From Azospirillum oryzae (GTDB lineage: Bacteria; Pseudomonadota; Alphaproteobacteria; Azospirillales; Azospirillaceae), in contig NZ_VTTM01000004.1 of NCBI RefSeq assembly GCF_008364795.1, positions 160,770 through 224,769 of the forward strand: DNA of 64,000 nt. The letters are read 5' to 3'. Under the pieces are notes generated by a model. That model worked only from the letters and a program-made list of their open reading frames with translations. It was not told the origin of the DNA and did not search any database. Position 1 is the first letter of the stretch. Every line of letters begins with the position of its first letter. The position numbers were made by a program, and so were the translations under genes. Of the stretch, positions 17,783 to 26,773 are shown piece after piece.

Positions 17783-19093
17783 ATGGAGATGAGGGATCTG
17801 GTCGCGCTGGGCGACAAGCTGATGGACATCGACGAGGCCAAGTTCCGCCAGGTGGTCGGCCTGCTGGAACAGATGAACGACCATCCCGACATCCAGCGCA
17901 CCATCGCCGTCATCCGCCCGCGGCTGGTCGAGCTGCGGCTGAGCCGCCGCCCGACCCTGAAGCGCCTGTTCTGCGACCCGTTCGAGGATTTGTTCGAAGC
18001 CCTGGGCAAGGCCGACCCGGTGCCGCTGAGCGTGATCGAGCGGTCGCTGATGAACAGCCTGTGGCCGCTGGTCGAGGCGGAGATCGGCAAGGACCGGCTG
18101 CGCGCCTACCGCCCCGCCCTGCAGGAGGGGGAGGAGCGCAAGACGCTGTGCGAGGCGTTCTGGACGGAATGCGCGGGCGCGGTGGCGAAGATCGCCGAAG
18201 GGGCGGTGGCCGGGCATTTCAGCGAGCCGCTGGACCTGCGCATGAACCCCAACCGGACGCGGGCGCTGGCCGACATCGCCGTCATCCTGTCCATCGCGCC
18301 CGAGGTGGCGGAGCTGAAGGCGGCGCTGTCGCCCAAGCCGGTGCCGAAGCTGCACGGCGACCATATCGAGGCGATCCAAACCATCGGCCGGCGGCTGTCC
18401 CGCGTCCGGCCGGACGCGCTGAAGATTTTCGTTCTGCTGGCCGCGTCGCGGCTGACCAACCCGTCGGTGCTGCTCAGCGGGCTGTGGGACATGGATCTGG
18501 GGCAGAAATCGGCCGACCGCGCCGCCCTGTTCATGTCGCTGAGCAGCACGGTCGTCGCCCAGATCGAGGATCGTTCAAGGGCCGGGCAGGCTGCAGGGGG
18601 CGGCGACCGCATGGCGGTGGCCGATCTGGCGCTCGACCTCGTCGCCACCCTGGACGCCACCCGCGCGGCGATGGAGCAGAGCCGCAACAAGGAATTCGAC
18701 CACCGGCTGAAGCAGGTCCGCAACTCCGTCCACTCCATGGTCAAGACGCAGGTGCTGCAGGATGCCGACGCCGGCATCGTCTCCGCCATCGGCGCGCTGG
18801 ATGGCGGCGGTGACGTCCGCGAGGGACGGGCCCAGCTGGCCCAGGCGGAGAACCACGCGCGGGCACTGCGCAAATGCGCGACCATCGCCGATTCGCTGGG
18901 GCTGCGCGGCGAGCTGCGGGAGATGACGCAGAAGACCACCGCCTCACTGACGGAACGGGCGCAGAAGGAACTGGCCGGCCCCGCCGGCAACGCCCGCAGC
19001 GGCTATACCGCCATCCGCATGATCGAGCTGATTGCCGGGCCGGCGGAAGCGAATAAGATCATGGACGGGATCATGAACGGCGATCGGCGGTGA
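17783..19093 (+). CDS. hypothetical helical protein, second gene of the operon
   Basis: A 436-residue protein predicted to be nearly all alpha-helix, rich in Ala, Leu, Arg and Glu, with heptad-like stretches near the C-terminus (about 330-420). I find no known catalytic or binding motif. The ATG at 17783 follows the stop of the preceding gene by two bases; a second ATG two codons later is also possible. Its stop overlaps a GTG that may start the third gene. Tight coupling on both sides suggests fixed stoichiometry with the 16677 product. The helical, repeat-free fold could serve as a scaffold or adaptor, but that is only a guess from composition. Confidence 0.75.
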   Translation: MEMRDLVALGDKLMDIDEAKFRQVVGLLEQMNDHPDIQRTIAVIRPRLVELRLSRRPTLKRLFCDPFEDLFEALGKADPVPLSVIERSLMNSLWPLVEAEIGKDRLRAYRPALQEGEERKTLCEAFWTECAGAVAKIAEGAVAGHFSEPLDLRMNPNRTRALADIAVILSIAPEVAELKAALSPKPVPKLHGDHIEAIQTIGRRLSRVRPDALKIFVLLAASRLTNPSVLLSGLWDMDLGQKSADRAALFMSLSSTVVAQIEDRSRAGQAAGGGDRMAVADLALDLVATLDATRAAMEQSRNKEFDHRLKQVRNSVHSMVKTQVLQDADAGIVSAIGALDGGGDVREGRAQLAQAENHARALRKCATIADSLGLRGELREMTQKTTASLTERAQKELAGPAGNARSGYTAIRMIELIAGPAEANKIMDGIMNGDRR

Positions 19094-19503
19094 GTGTGCC
19101 GGCGCCTTTCGGCTTGGGGGAAGCGGTGATGGGATCGGGATATACCGGGTGGGAACTGCCGGCCGACGAGCGCGGGCGCCTGCTGGCCCTGGTCCCGCCA
19201 CGCTATGAACGGCTGGTCGCCGACCATGTGACCCTGCAGGTCGGCGCCGGCCCGCAGGCCCCTCTGCCCACCGCCGCCCTGGCCGAGGTGATCGGCTGCG
19301 CCGACGACGGCGAAGGGGTGCAGGCCCTGGTCGTCGCCATCGACGGCACCAGCGACCGGCCGGACGGCTCCACCTACCATATCACCTGGTCGCTGGCGGA
19401 CGGGCGGCGGCCGGTCGAGTCCAACGACGTCATCCGCGACTATGGCTGGCGCCCGCTGGATCCGCTGACGGTCAGGCTGGTGCCGCGCTTCTTCGGGGGA
19501 TGA
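19090..19503 (+). CDS. 2H-phosphoesterase-like protein
   Basis: A small protein of 137 residues (from GTG 19090) carrying two H-x-T-x motifs, HVTL (His46, Thr48) and HITW (His97, Thr99), about 50 residues apart. This pairing is the signature of the 2H phosphoesterase superfamily, whose members hydrolyse or ligate cyclic phosphates on RNA ends or nucleotides. It is shorter than LigT or ThpR, and it resembles stand-alone RNA-repair-like members. The GTG overlaps the previous stop by four bases; an ATG at 19129, with GGGGGAAG upstream, would remove 13 residues and leave both motifs intact. As the third gene of the 16677 operon it gives the only enzymatic clue to the job of the two unknown proteins: possibly RNA-end or cyclic-nucleotide processing. 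Confidence 0.72.
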   Translation: MSVPAPFGLGEAVMGSGYTGWELPADERGRLLALVPPRYERLVADHVTLQVGAGPQAPLPTAALAEVIGCADDGEGVQALVVAIDGTSDRPDGSTYHITWSLADGRRPVESNDVIRDYGWRPLDPLTVRLVPRFFGG

Positions 19504-19512
19504 GGGGCCGCC

Positions 19513-20415
19513 TCACGGCACCTCCGCCACCCCTTCGGCCGCGATGCCGCGCTTGAGGCGCTGTTCGCGATAGACGATGAACAGGCCGCTGCCGATGATC
19601 AGCGCCGCCCCCACCCCCATGCGGGCGGTCGGCGCGGTGCCCCAGACGGCGAGGTCGAGCACCACCGCCCACAGGATCGACACATACTGGAACGGCACCA
19701 CCACCGCGGCCGGGCTGAGCTGCAGCGAGCGGTTCATCATGGCGTGGCCGGCCAGCGCGGTGACGCCCAGCAGCCCCAGCAGGAAGAAGCCGAGCCAGCC
19801 CGGCGCCTCCCAGGTCCAGGGCAGCGTCACACCGCCGATCAGGATGCCGCCGACCATCTGGTTGCCGACCAGCGTCAGGCTGGAGGCGGAGCGCAGGACG
19901 CGGGTGGAGATGACGCCGCTGGAGAAGATGAAGGCGCCCAGCAGCGCCACCAGCGACGGCCACAGGTCGAAGCGGCCGGTCGGGTTCAGCACGATGACGA
20001 CGCCGACGAAGCCGACCAGAACCGCCACCCAGCGGCGCCAGCCCACGCTTTCCCCCAGGACCAGCACCGACAGCGCGGTGACGATCAGCGGCGCCGACAT
20101 GTAGATGGTCATCACGTCGGCCAAGGGCAGATAGCCGACCGCCCAGTAGAAGCAGGCGACGTCCACCGTCATCAGCAGCACCCGCAGGATGTGCAGCGGC
20201 AGCCGGTCGACGGCGAAGACCGCGGCGATCCCCTCGCGCCAGATCATCGGCACCAGAACCGCCAACCCGAACAGGCTGCGCACCGCGATCAGCATGGCGA
20301 CCGGATGGTCGGCCACCAGCCATTTGCCGAGCGCGTCGTTCAGCGTGAACAGGGTCATGCCGCCCAGCATCATCAGGATGCCAAGGCGGGTGTCGGTCGC
20401 GGGGGCCGCGGTCAT
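19513..20415 (-). CDS. EamA-family (DMT superfamily) transporter
   Basis: A 300-residue inner-membrane protein with ten predicted helices formed by two EamA repeats (about 8-140 and 150-285). The first repeat shows LGGMTLFTLNDALGKWL and ADVMTIYMSAPLIVTALSVLVLGE, the second ALLGAFIFSSGVISTRVL and PFQYVSILWAVVLD, both standard for drug/metabolite exporters. The substrate is unknown. The ATG at 20415 is chosen because the first membrane repeat starts shortly after; the frame is open to 20574 but the added residues look non-coding. It has no clear Shine-Dalgarno, so the start is uncertain. It converges on the 19090 gene with only nine bases between stops. Confidence 0.85.
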   Translation of the reverse strand: MTAAPATDTRLGILMMLGGMTLFTLNDALGKWLVADHPVAMLIAVRSLFGLAVLVPMIWREGIAAVFAVDRLPLHILRVLLMTVDVACFYWAVGYLPLADVMTIYMSAPLIVTALSVLVLGESVGWRRWVAVLVGFVGVVIVLNPTGRFDLWPSLVALLGAFIFSSGVISTRVLRSASSLTLVGNQMVGGILIGGVTLPWTWEAPGWLGFFLLGLLGVTALAGHAMMNRSLQLSPAAVVVPFQYVSILWAVVLDLAVWGTAPTARMGVGAALIIGSGLFIVYREQRLKRGIAAEGVAEVP

Positions 20416-20659
20416 GGAGGGGTCCGGGAATGGTTGAGAGCGTGGGATCCGCAGGAGCAGGCCGGAGACCTGCGCGGGCAGCGATATTGCTGGATTGGCG
20501 GACGAACACAACCCCCGCCCGGAGCGAGGGAGCATTGCGGATCGCGACGCGGGACATTCGAAGGAATCCTTCATATCTCCGGACCGCCCGTCTTCAATTG
20601 AAAGGCAATCTCTGCGGCTTCGCCGTAGAATGCCGGGAAAATCCAGCAGGAGAATCCCG

Positions 20660-21700
20660 ATGAAAGCGGTGGTCTACGAGGCGTTTTCCGCACCGCCCCA
20701 AATCATGACCGTGCCGGATCCGACGCCGGAGCTGCATGGCGTCGTCGTCAAGGTGATGGCGACCGGGGTTTGCCGCAGCGACTGGCACGGCTGGGTCGGC
20801 CATGACACCGATATCCGGCTGCCGCATGTGCCCGGCCATGAGCTGGCCGGCATCGTCGAGGCGGTCGGCAAGGACGTGACGAAATGGAAGGTCGGCGACC
20901 GGGTGACGGTCCCGTTCGTCGGCGGCTGCGGCGCCTGTCCCGAATGCCATTCCGGCAATCATCAGGTCTGCGACCGGCAGTTCCAGCCCGGCTTCACCCA
21001 TTGGGGGTCCTTCGCGCAATATGTCGGCCTGCATCAGGCGGACATCAATCTGGTGAGGCTGCCGGAGACGATGGACTTCACCACCGCCGCCAGCCTCGGC
21101 TGCCGCTTCGTGACCTCCTTCCGCGCCGTCGTCGATCAGGGCAGGACGTCCGCCGGCCAGTGGGTGGCGGTCCACGGCTGCGGCGGCGTCGGCCTGTCGG
21201 CGATCATGATCGCCAATGCGGTGGGCGCCAATGTCGTCGCCATCGACATTTCGGAGGACAAGCTCGCCCTGGCCCGCGCGCTCGGCGCGGTCGCCACAGT
21301 GAACGCGTCCGAGGTCGCGCATGTCGCCGAAGCGGTCATCGAGATCACGCGCGGCGGTGCCCATGTCTCGCTCGACGCGCTGGGCCATCCCACGACCTGC
21401 TTCAATTCGATCAGCAACCTGCGCAAGCGGGGCAAGCATGTGCAGGTCGGCCTGATGCTGGCCGAGAACAGCACCCCCGCCATCCCGATGAGCCGCGTCA
21501 TCGCCAATGAGCTGGAGATCCTCGGCAGCCACGGCATGCAGGCTCACCGCTATGACGCGATGATGGAGATGATGCGGTCGGGCAAGCTGGCGCCGGAGAA
21601 GCTGATCGGCCGGACGATCACGCTGGAACAGTCCATCGACGCCCTGATGACTATGGACAGGTTCGAGGGCACCGGGGTGACGGTGGTGACCGAGTTCTAA
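20660..21700 (+). CDS. zinc-dependent alcohol dehydrogenase family protein
   Basis: A 346-residue medium-chain dehydrogenase/reductase. The catalytic zinc site is visible as Cys in TGVCRSDWH and the GHE motif in PGHELAG; the structural zinc lobe has four Cys in [15 protein letters not shown]; the Rossmann domain has [10 protein letters not shown] and the NAD-selecting acidic residue in VVAIDIS. All are intact, so it should be an active NAD-dependent alcohol dehydrogenase; the alcohol it prefers is not evident. The ATG at 20660 has AGGAGA seven bases upstream. It is divergent from the EamA transporter and converges with the CoA-transferase. Confidence 0.9.
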   Translation: MKAVVYEAFSAPPQIMTVPDPTPELHGVVVKVMATGVCRSDWHGWVGHDTDIRLPHVPGHELAGIVEAVGKDVTKWKVGDRVTVPFVGGCGACPECHSGNHQVCDRQFQPGFTHWGSFAQYVGLHQADINLVRLPETMDFTTAASLGCRFVTSFRAVVDQGRTSAGQWVAVHGCGGVGLSAIMIANAVGANVVAIDISEDKLALARALGAVATVNASEVAHVAEAVIEITRGGAHVSLDALGHPTTCFNSISNLRKRGKHVQVGLMLAENSTPAIPMSRVIANELEILGSHGMQAHRYDAMMEMMRSGKLAPEKLIGRTITLEQSIDALMTMDRFEGTGVTVVTEF

Positions 21701-21746
21701 TGATGGGGCCGGAAAGTCGGCGCTTTCCGGCTCCACAGTCCTGCGG

Positions 21747-22949
21747 TCAGATCACGCCCTTATCGCGCAGGGCGGCGATATCGGCCCCGCTCAGGCCAAG
21801 GGACTCCGCCAGCACGGTGTCGGTGTGCTGGCCCAGCGTCGGCGGGGCGGTGTCGTGGACCAGCGGAGTGCCGCTGTAGCGGATCGGGCTCGCCACCGTC
21901 GGCACGCTGCCCTGGGTCGGGTGCGGCAGATCCTGGTGGATGTTGCGGGCCCTCACCTGCGGGTCCTCGAACACCGCGGTCAGGTCGTTGATCGGGCCGC
22001 AGGGCACGCCGACCTGCTCCAGCGCGCTCAGCCAGTCGTGGCTGTCGCGGGTGCGGATCAGCTCCTCCAGCAGCGCCACCAGCTCCTTGCGGTTGGCGAC
22101 GCGGGCCGGGTTGGTGGCGTAACGCTCGTCCTTCGCCAGTTCGGGACGGCCGGCGACCGTGCAGAACTTGGCGAACTGGCCGTCGTTGCCGACCGCCAGG
22201 ATGATGTAGCCGTCGCGGGTGGCGAAAGCCTGATAGGGCACGATGTTGGGATGGGCGTTGCCGAGCCGCTGCGGCGCCTTGCCGCCGACGAGACAGTTCA
22301 TCGCCTGGTTGGCCAGCACCGCCACCTGGACGTCGAGCAGGGCGAGGTCGACCTGCTGCCCCTCGCCGGTGCGGTCGCGGTGGGCCAGCGCGCCCATGAT
22401 GCCGATGGTGGCGTATAGGCCGGTGAAGATGTCGGTCACCGCGACGCCGACCTTGACCGGGCCGCCGCCCGGCTCGCCATCGGGCTGGCCGGTGATGCTC
22501 ATCAACCCGCCCATGCCCTGGATCATGAAGTCGTAGCCGGCGCGATTGCGGTACGGCCCGGTCTGGCCGAAGCCGGTGATCGAGCAGTAGACCAGCCGCG
22601 GGTTGACCGCCTTCAGGCTGTCATAGTCGAGGCCGTATTTGACCAGCCCGCCGACCTTGAAATTCTCGATGACGACGTCGGCCTGGGCGGCGAGCTTGCG
22701 GACAAGCTCCTGCCCTTCCGGCCGTTCGAAGTCGATGGTGATCGACCGCTTGCCGCGGTTGGTCGACAGGAAGTAGGCCGACTGGTCGCCAGCCCAGGGC
22801 GGACCCCAGGCACGGGTGTCGTCGCCGGCGCCCGGCCGTTCCACCTTGATCACGTCGGCGCCGAGATCGGCCAGCGTCTGCGCCGACCACGGCCCGGCCA
22901 GCACGCGCGACAGTTCCAGCACCCGGATGTGCGACAAGGGTCCGGCCAA
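21747..22949 (-). CDS. CaiB/BaiF-type (class III) CoA-transferase
   Basis: A 400-residue family III CoA-transferase, which moves CoA between carboxylic acids by way of a covalent aspartyl-CoA anhydride. The N-terminal LSRVLAGPWSAQTLADLGADVIKVERP, the FLSTNRGKRSITID segment, and the active-site Asp in LALLDVQVA are all recognisable. The donor and acceptor acids are not evident. The TTG at 22949 is proposed as start because AGGAGGAA lies six bases upstream; the frame stays open to 23039, but that extension is translated REP-like repeat DNA. It lies upstream of no obvious acyl-CoA enzyme here; gabT follows after the repeat pair, on the same strand. Confidence 0.9.
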   Translation of the reverse strand: MAGPLSHIRVLELSRVLAGPWSAQTLADLGADVIKVERPGAGDDTRAWGPPWAGDQSAYFLSTNRGKRSITIDFERPEGQELVRKLAAQADVVIENFKVGGLVKYGLDYDSLKAVNPRLVYCSITGFGQTGPYRNRAGYDFMIQGMGGLMSITGQPDGEPGGGPVKVGVAVTDIFTGLYATIGIMGALAHRDRTGEGQQVDLALLDVQVAVLANQAMNCLVGGKAPQRLGNAHPNIVPYQAFATRDGYIILAVGNDGQFAKFCTVAGRPELAKDERYATNPARVANRKELVALLEELIRTRDSHDWLSALEQVGVPCGPINDLTAVFEDPQVRARNIHQDLPHPTQGSVPTVASPIRYSGTPLVHDTAPPTLGQHTDTVLAESLGLSGADIAALRDKGVI

Positions 22950-22986
22950 GGTGTCTTCCTCCTGGTTTATTGGCACTCCCCACATT

Positions 22987-23148
22987 CCCTCTTCCCCCCG
23001 GGGAGAGGGTCGGGGTGAGGGGGATGCATTGCGGAGCACCGGTGATAGTGCCGGCGCTCCACGTTTCTTGAAAATCCTTGCCTCGCGTCCCCCTCACCCT
23101 TCCCAAGCTTCGCTTGGGCCCCTTCCCTCTCCCCGGGGGGAGAGGGGA
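22987..23148. repeat. inverted pair of REP-like elements (BIME-like)
   Basis: Two GC-rich imperfect palindromes, 22987-23023 and 23089-23148, each have a core of the type CCCTCTCCCCGGGGGGAGAGGG with a flanking GGGGTGAGGG or its complement. The two copies face each other, separated by about 65 bases. The same arrangement recurs at 28908-29076 and 48553-48700. They lie between the gabT stop and the CoA-transferase start. Confidence 0.75.
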
Positions 23149-23169
23149 TTCAGGCGGGAGAGGGAGCTA

Positions 23170-24459
23170 TTACGCCGACACCAGTTCTTCCAGGGAACGC
23201 TCGATGATGTCCAGGCCCTCGTCGACCAGGGCATCCGAGGCGGTCAGCGGGACCAGGATGCGGATGACGTTGGCGTAGGTGCCGCAGGACAGCAGGATCA
23301 GGCCCTTTTCCGCCGCCTTGGCGACCAGCGCCTTGGTCAGGTCGGCGGCCGGCTCCTTGGTCTCGCGGTCGGTCACCAGCTCCATGGCGACCATGGCGCC
23401 CAGGTTGCGCACGTCGCCGATCACCGACAGGCTGTTGCGCTGGGCCATGGTGCGGAAGCGGCCGGCGATGCGCTCACCGAGCTTTTCGGCGCGCTCGATC
23501 AGCTTCTCTTCCTCGATGACGTCGATGACGGCCAGCGCGGCGGTCGTCGCCAGCGGGCTGCCGGCATAGGTGCCGCCCAGGCCGCCGGGGATCGGGGCGT
23601 CCATCAGCGCCGCCTTGCCGGTCAGCGCAGACAGCGGGAAGCCGCCGGCCAGGCTCTTCGCCATGGTCACGAGATCCGGCTCGATCCCGGCATGCTCGAC
23701 GGCGAACATCTTGCCGGTGCGGGCGAAGCCGGTCTGGATCTCGTCGACGATCATGACGATGCCGTGCTTGTCGCAGACCGCGCGCAGCGCCTGCAGGAAG
23801 GACGGGCTGGCGATGTTGAAGCCGCCCTCGCCCTGCACCGGCTCGATGATGATCGCGGCGACGCGGGCCGGATCGACGTCGGACTTGAACAGATTATCCA
23901 GCGCCTTCAGGCTCTCCGCCTCGCTGATGCCGCGATAGGCGTTGGGGAACGGCACATGGAAGATCTCGGCCGGGAAGGGACCGAAGCCGACCTTGTAGGG
24001 CACGACCTTGCCGGTCAGGCCCATGGTCAGCAGCGTGCGGCCGTGGAAGCCGCCGGAGAAGGCAACGACGCCGGGACGGCCGGTGGCGGCGCGGGCGACC
24101 TTGACGGCGTTCTCGACAGCCTCGGCGCCGGTGGTGAAGAAGGCGGTCTTCTTCGGGGTCGGGCCGGGGACCAGCGCGTTCAGCTTCTCCGCCAGTTCGA
24201 CGAAGCTATCGTACGGCGTGACCATCGCGCAGGTGTGGGTGAAACGCTCCAGCTGCGCCTTCACCGCCTCCATCACCTTCGGGTGGCGGTGGCCGGTGTT
24301 CAGCACGGCGATGCCGCCGGCGAAGTCGATGAAGCGCTTGCCTTCGATGTCCCACATCTCGGCGTTCTCGGCGCGGTCGATGTAGAAGGGCATGCCGGCG
24401 GAAATGCCACGGGAGACGGCGGCCTCGCGACGGGCGACGAAGGACTGGTTGGTGCTCAT
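23170..24459 (-). CDS. gabT: 4-aminobutyrate--2-oxoglutarate transaminase
   Basis: A 429-residue class III aminotransferase that converts 4-aminobutyrate and 2-oxoglutarate to succinate semialdehyde and glutamate. Visible motifs are the TGAEAVENAVKVARAATGR segment that binds PLP phosphate, FHGRT, IIEPVQGEGGF, the cofactor Asp in VDEIQTGFARTG, and the PLP Lys in MAKSLAGG. Length and motif order match bacterial GabT. The gene for the next enzyme, succinate-semialdehyde dehydrogenase, lies directly upstream on the same strand with a 34-base gap, so gabD-gabT should be one operon. The putative operator at 26070-26087 lies upstream of gabD. Confidence 0.93.
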   Translation of the reverse strand: MSTNQSFVARREAAVSRGISAGMPFYIDRAENAEMWDIEGKRFIDFAGGIAVLNTGHRHPKVMEAVKAQLERFTHTCAMVTPYDSFVELAEKLNALVPGPTPKKTAFFTTGAEAVENAVKVARAATGRPGVVAFSGGFHGRTLLTMGLTGKVVPYKVGFGPFPAEIFHVPFPNAYRGISEAESLKALDNLFKSDVDPARVAAIIIEPVQGEGGFNIASPSFLQALRAVCDKHGIVMIVDEIQTGFARTGKMFAVEHAGIEPDLVTMAKSLAGGFPLSALTGKAALMDAPIPGGLGGTYAGSPLATTAALAVIDVIEEEKLIERAEKLGERIAGRFRTMAQRNSLSVIGDVRNLGAMVAMELVTDRETKEPAADLTKALVAKAAEKGLILLSCGTYANVIRILVPLTASDALVDEGLDIIERSLEELVSA

Positions 24460-24493
24460 GGTCTGTTTTCCTTTGACTTACCCTTGGGGAGGG

Positions 24494-25954
24494 TCAGGCG
24501 CCGAGGCCGACGCAGAGATATTTGACTTCCATGAAATCATCGAGGCCGTACTTGGAGCCTTCGCGGCCGATGCCGGACTCCTTGACGCCGCCGAAGGGGG
24601 CCACCTCGGTGGAGATGATGCCTTCGTTGATGCCGACGATGCCGTATTCCAGCTTTTCCGCCACGCGCCAGACGCGGCCGATGTCGCGGCTGTAGAAATA
24701 GGCGGCGAGCCCGAATTCGGTGTCGTTCGCCATGCGGATGGCGTCCTCTTCCGTCTCGAACTTGAACAGCGGGGCGACCGGGCCGAAGATCTCCTCGCGG
24801 GCGACGCGCATCTCGGTGGTGATGCCGGTCAGGATCGTCGGCTCGAAGAAGGTGCCGCCCAGCGCGTGGCGCTTGCCGCCGAGCGCGACCTTGGCGCCCT
24901 TCTCCAGCGCGTCGCCCATCAGCTCTTCCACCTTGGCGACGGCGTCGGCGTTGATCAGCGGACCCTGGGTGACGCCCGGCTCGGCGCCGTCGCCGACCTT
25001 CAGCGCCTTGACCGCCTCGGCCAGCTTGGCGGCGAAGGCGTCATAGACGCCGGCCTGGACCAGCAGGCGGTTGGCGCAGACGCAGGTCTGGCCGGCATTG
25101 CGGTACTTCGACGCCATGGCGCCCTTGACCGCCTCGTCCAGGTCGGCGTCGTCGAAGACGATGAAGGGGGCATTGCCGCCCAGTTCCAGCGACACCTTCT
25201 TGACCGTGCTGGCAGCCTGCCGCATCAGCAGCTTGCCGACCTCGGTGGAGCCGGTGAAGCTGACCTTGCGGACGATCGGGCTGTGGGTCAGCTCGTTGCC
25301 GATGGCGGCCGGCTCGCTGCCCATCACGATGTTGAAGACACCGGCCGGCATGCCGGCGCGCTCCGCCAGTTCGGCCAGGGCCAGCGCCGACAGCGGGGTG
25401 TCCTCGGCCGGCTTGACCACCACGGTGCAGCCGGCGGCCAGGGCCGGGGCGCATTTGCGGGTGATCATGGCGTTCGGGAAGTTCCACGGCGTGATCGCCG
25501 CGACGACGCCGATGGCCTCCTTCAGGACGACGATGCGCTTGTTGGCGGCGAAGCTGGGGATGACGTCGCCATAGGCGCGCTTGCCCTCCTCCGCGAACCA
25601 CTCGATGAAGGAGGCGCCATAGACCACCTCGCCGCGCGCTTCGGCCAGCGGCTTGCCCTGTTCGGCGGTCATCAGTTGGGCCAGATCCTCCTGGGCGGCG
25701 AGGATCAGGTCATACCAGCGGCGCAGGATGGCCGCGCGTTCCTTGGCGGTCTTGGCCTTCCACCCCGGCAGGGCGGCGTTGGCGGCGTCGATCGCCTCGC
25801 GCGTCTCGGCGGCGCCCATGTCGGACACTTCGGCGATGACGGCGCCGGTGGCGGGGTTGGTGACCGGGAAGGTCTTCCCGGAATCGGCCGCGCGCCACGC
25901 ACCGTTCACGTAGCCCTTGGTTCGGAGAAGGCCCTGGTCGTTCAGCGACAGCAT
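24494..25954 (-). CDS. gabD: NAD(P)-dependent succinate-semialdehyde dehydrogenase
   Basis: A 486-residue aldehyde dehydrogenase that oxidises succinate semialdehyde to succinate, completing GABA degradation into the TCA cycle. Seen are ITPWNFPNAMITRK (cofactor loop), the FTGSTEVGK nucleotide-binding turn, the general-base Glu in LELGGNAP, and the catalytic Cys in GQTCVCANR; the neighbouring CVC pair is typical of redox-sensitive SSADH enzymes. The ATG at 25954 is preferred to one six codons upstream (25972) because GGGCGGA lies in front of it; this is not decisive. First gene of the gabD-gabT operon, divergent from the XRE-cupin regulator. Confidence 0.93.
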   Translation of the reverse strand: MLSLNDQGLLRTKGYVNGAWRAADSGKTFPVTNPATGAVIAEVSDMGAAETREAIDAANAALPGWKAKTAKERAAILRRWYDLILAAQEDLAQLMTAEQGKPLAEARGEVVYGASFIEWFAEEGKRAYGDVIPSFAANKRIVVLKEAIGVVAAITPWNFPNAMITRKCAPALAAGCTVVVKPAEDTPLSALALAELAERAGMPAGVFNIVMGSEPAAIGNELTHSPIVRKVSFTGSTEVGKLLMRQAASTVKKVSLELGGNAPFIVFDDADLDEAVKGAMASKYRNAGQTCVCANRLLVQAGVYDAFAAKLAEAVKALKVGDGAEPGVTQGPLINADAVAKVEELMGDALEKGAKVALGGKRHALGGTFFEPTILTGITTEMRVAREEIFGPVAPLFKFETEEDAIRMANDTEFGLAAYFYSRDIGRVWRVAEKLEYGIVGINEGIISTEVAPFGGVKESGIGREGSKYGLDDFMEVKYLCVGLGA

Positions 25955-26069
25955 GTTCGATCCGCCCTGCATGAAGATTATGGAACCGTCCGGCCGCGCC
26001 CGGTGGAATTTTCCTTGCCAATCAAGGATTTCCGTCGCGGGGGCCTGGACCTTGGACAGAAGCCTACCA

Positions 26070-26087
26070 TGTTTAATAAATTAAACA
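26070..26087. promoter_or_regulatory. palindromic operator between gabD and the PuuR-like regulator
   Basis: TGTTTAATAAATTAAACA is a perfect inverted repeat (8-bp arms, AA centre) in an otherwise GC-rich window. A further half-site TGTTTAG lies at 26093-26099. The palindrome is about 115 bases from the gabD start and 85 from the regulator start. A 13/16 match occurs upstream of potA at 31410-31425. It is the obvious candidate binding site of the regulator encoded at 26172. Confidence 0.7.
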
Positions 26088-26171
26088 ACCCCTGTTTAGC
26101 TGTTCATATTCTGATGACGGGGTTGCGCGAATGGGCTATTGCCTAGACGGGTGTGGAGCAGGAGTCCGGTG

Positions 26172-26738
26172 ATGGAATTCGACGTCGGCGCAAGGTTGAA
26201 GCAGATCCGCGAACAGCATGGGCTGTCGCAGCGGGCGCTCGCCCAGCGGGCCGGAGTGACCAACGGCACGATCTCCCTGATCGAGCAGAACCGCAGCAGT
26301 CCGTCGGTGTCGTCGCTGCGCAAGGTGCTTCAGGGCATCCCGATGACGTTGGCCGAATTCTTCTCCTCCGACGATCTGCCGCCGCCCGAGCAGATTTTCT
26401 TCAAGGGCGACGAGCTGATCGAATTGGCCGGCGAGCTGAAGGGCACGGTCGGCCAAGTTTCCTTCCGTCAGGTCGGCGACCTGCGCAGCCGCAACCTGCA
26501 AATCCTCCATGAACGCTACGCTCCAGGCGCCGACACCGGCCGCACCATGCTGCAGCACGAATCCGAAGAAGGCGGCATCGTCATCAAGGGCCAGATCGAG
26601 CTGACGGTGGGTGACCGCAAACAGCTTCTCGGTCCCGGCGACGCCTATTTCTTCGACAGCCGTGTGCCGCATCGGTTCCGCAACATCGGCGAGGTGGAGT
26701 GCGAGCTGATCAGCGCCTGCACGCCGCCGTACCTGTGA
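26172..26738 (+). CDS. XRE-cupin transcriptional regulator, PuuR-like
   Basis: A 188-residue regulator with an N-terminal helix-turn-helix (residues 5-60, LSQRALAQRAGVTNGTISLIE) and a C-terminal cupin domain (about 105-180, EGGIVIKGQIELTVG, GDAYFFDSRVPHRF). The architecture, size (E. coli PuuR has 185 residues) and the SPSVSSLRKVL segment match PuuR, the putrescine-responsive repressor. The start at 26172 is set by AGGAG seven bases upstream; an upstream ATG at 26139 has no such signal. Its place between gabDT and a PotABCD-like operon, together with two matching palindromes, suggests that it controls both. A hairpin at 26742-26763 ends the transcript. Confidence 0.88.
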   Translation: MEFDVGARLKQIREQHGLSQRALAQRAGVTNGTISLIEQNRSSPSVSSLRKVLQGIPMTLAEFFSSDDLPPPEQIFFKGDELIELAGELKGTVGQVSFRQVGDLRSRNLQILHERYAPGADTGRTMLQHESEEGGIVIKGQIELTVGDRKQLLGPGDAYFFDSRVPHRFRNIGEVECELISACTPPYL

Positions 26739-26741
26739 GAG

Positions 26742-26763
26742 GCGGGAGGGTTTCCCCTCCCGC
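26742..26763. terminator. bidirectional hairpin between convergent genes
   Basis: Arms GCGGGAGGG and CCCTCCCGC pair perfectly over 9 bp with a TTTC loop, directly after the regulator stop and just before the stop of the convergent permease gene. There is no long T-run. Confidence 0.6.
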
Positions 26764-26773
26764 GACCACTCTC

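Noticed and set aside
22950..23039. N-terminal extension of the CoA-transferase
   Set aside because: The added residues are translated REP-like repeat (Pro-Ser-Pro-Arg-rich), and a perfect Shine-Dalgarno lies before the TTG at 22949.
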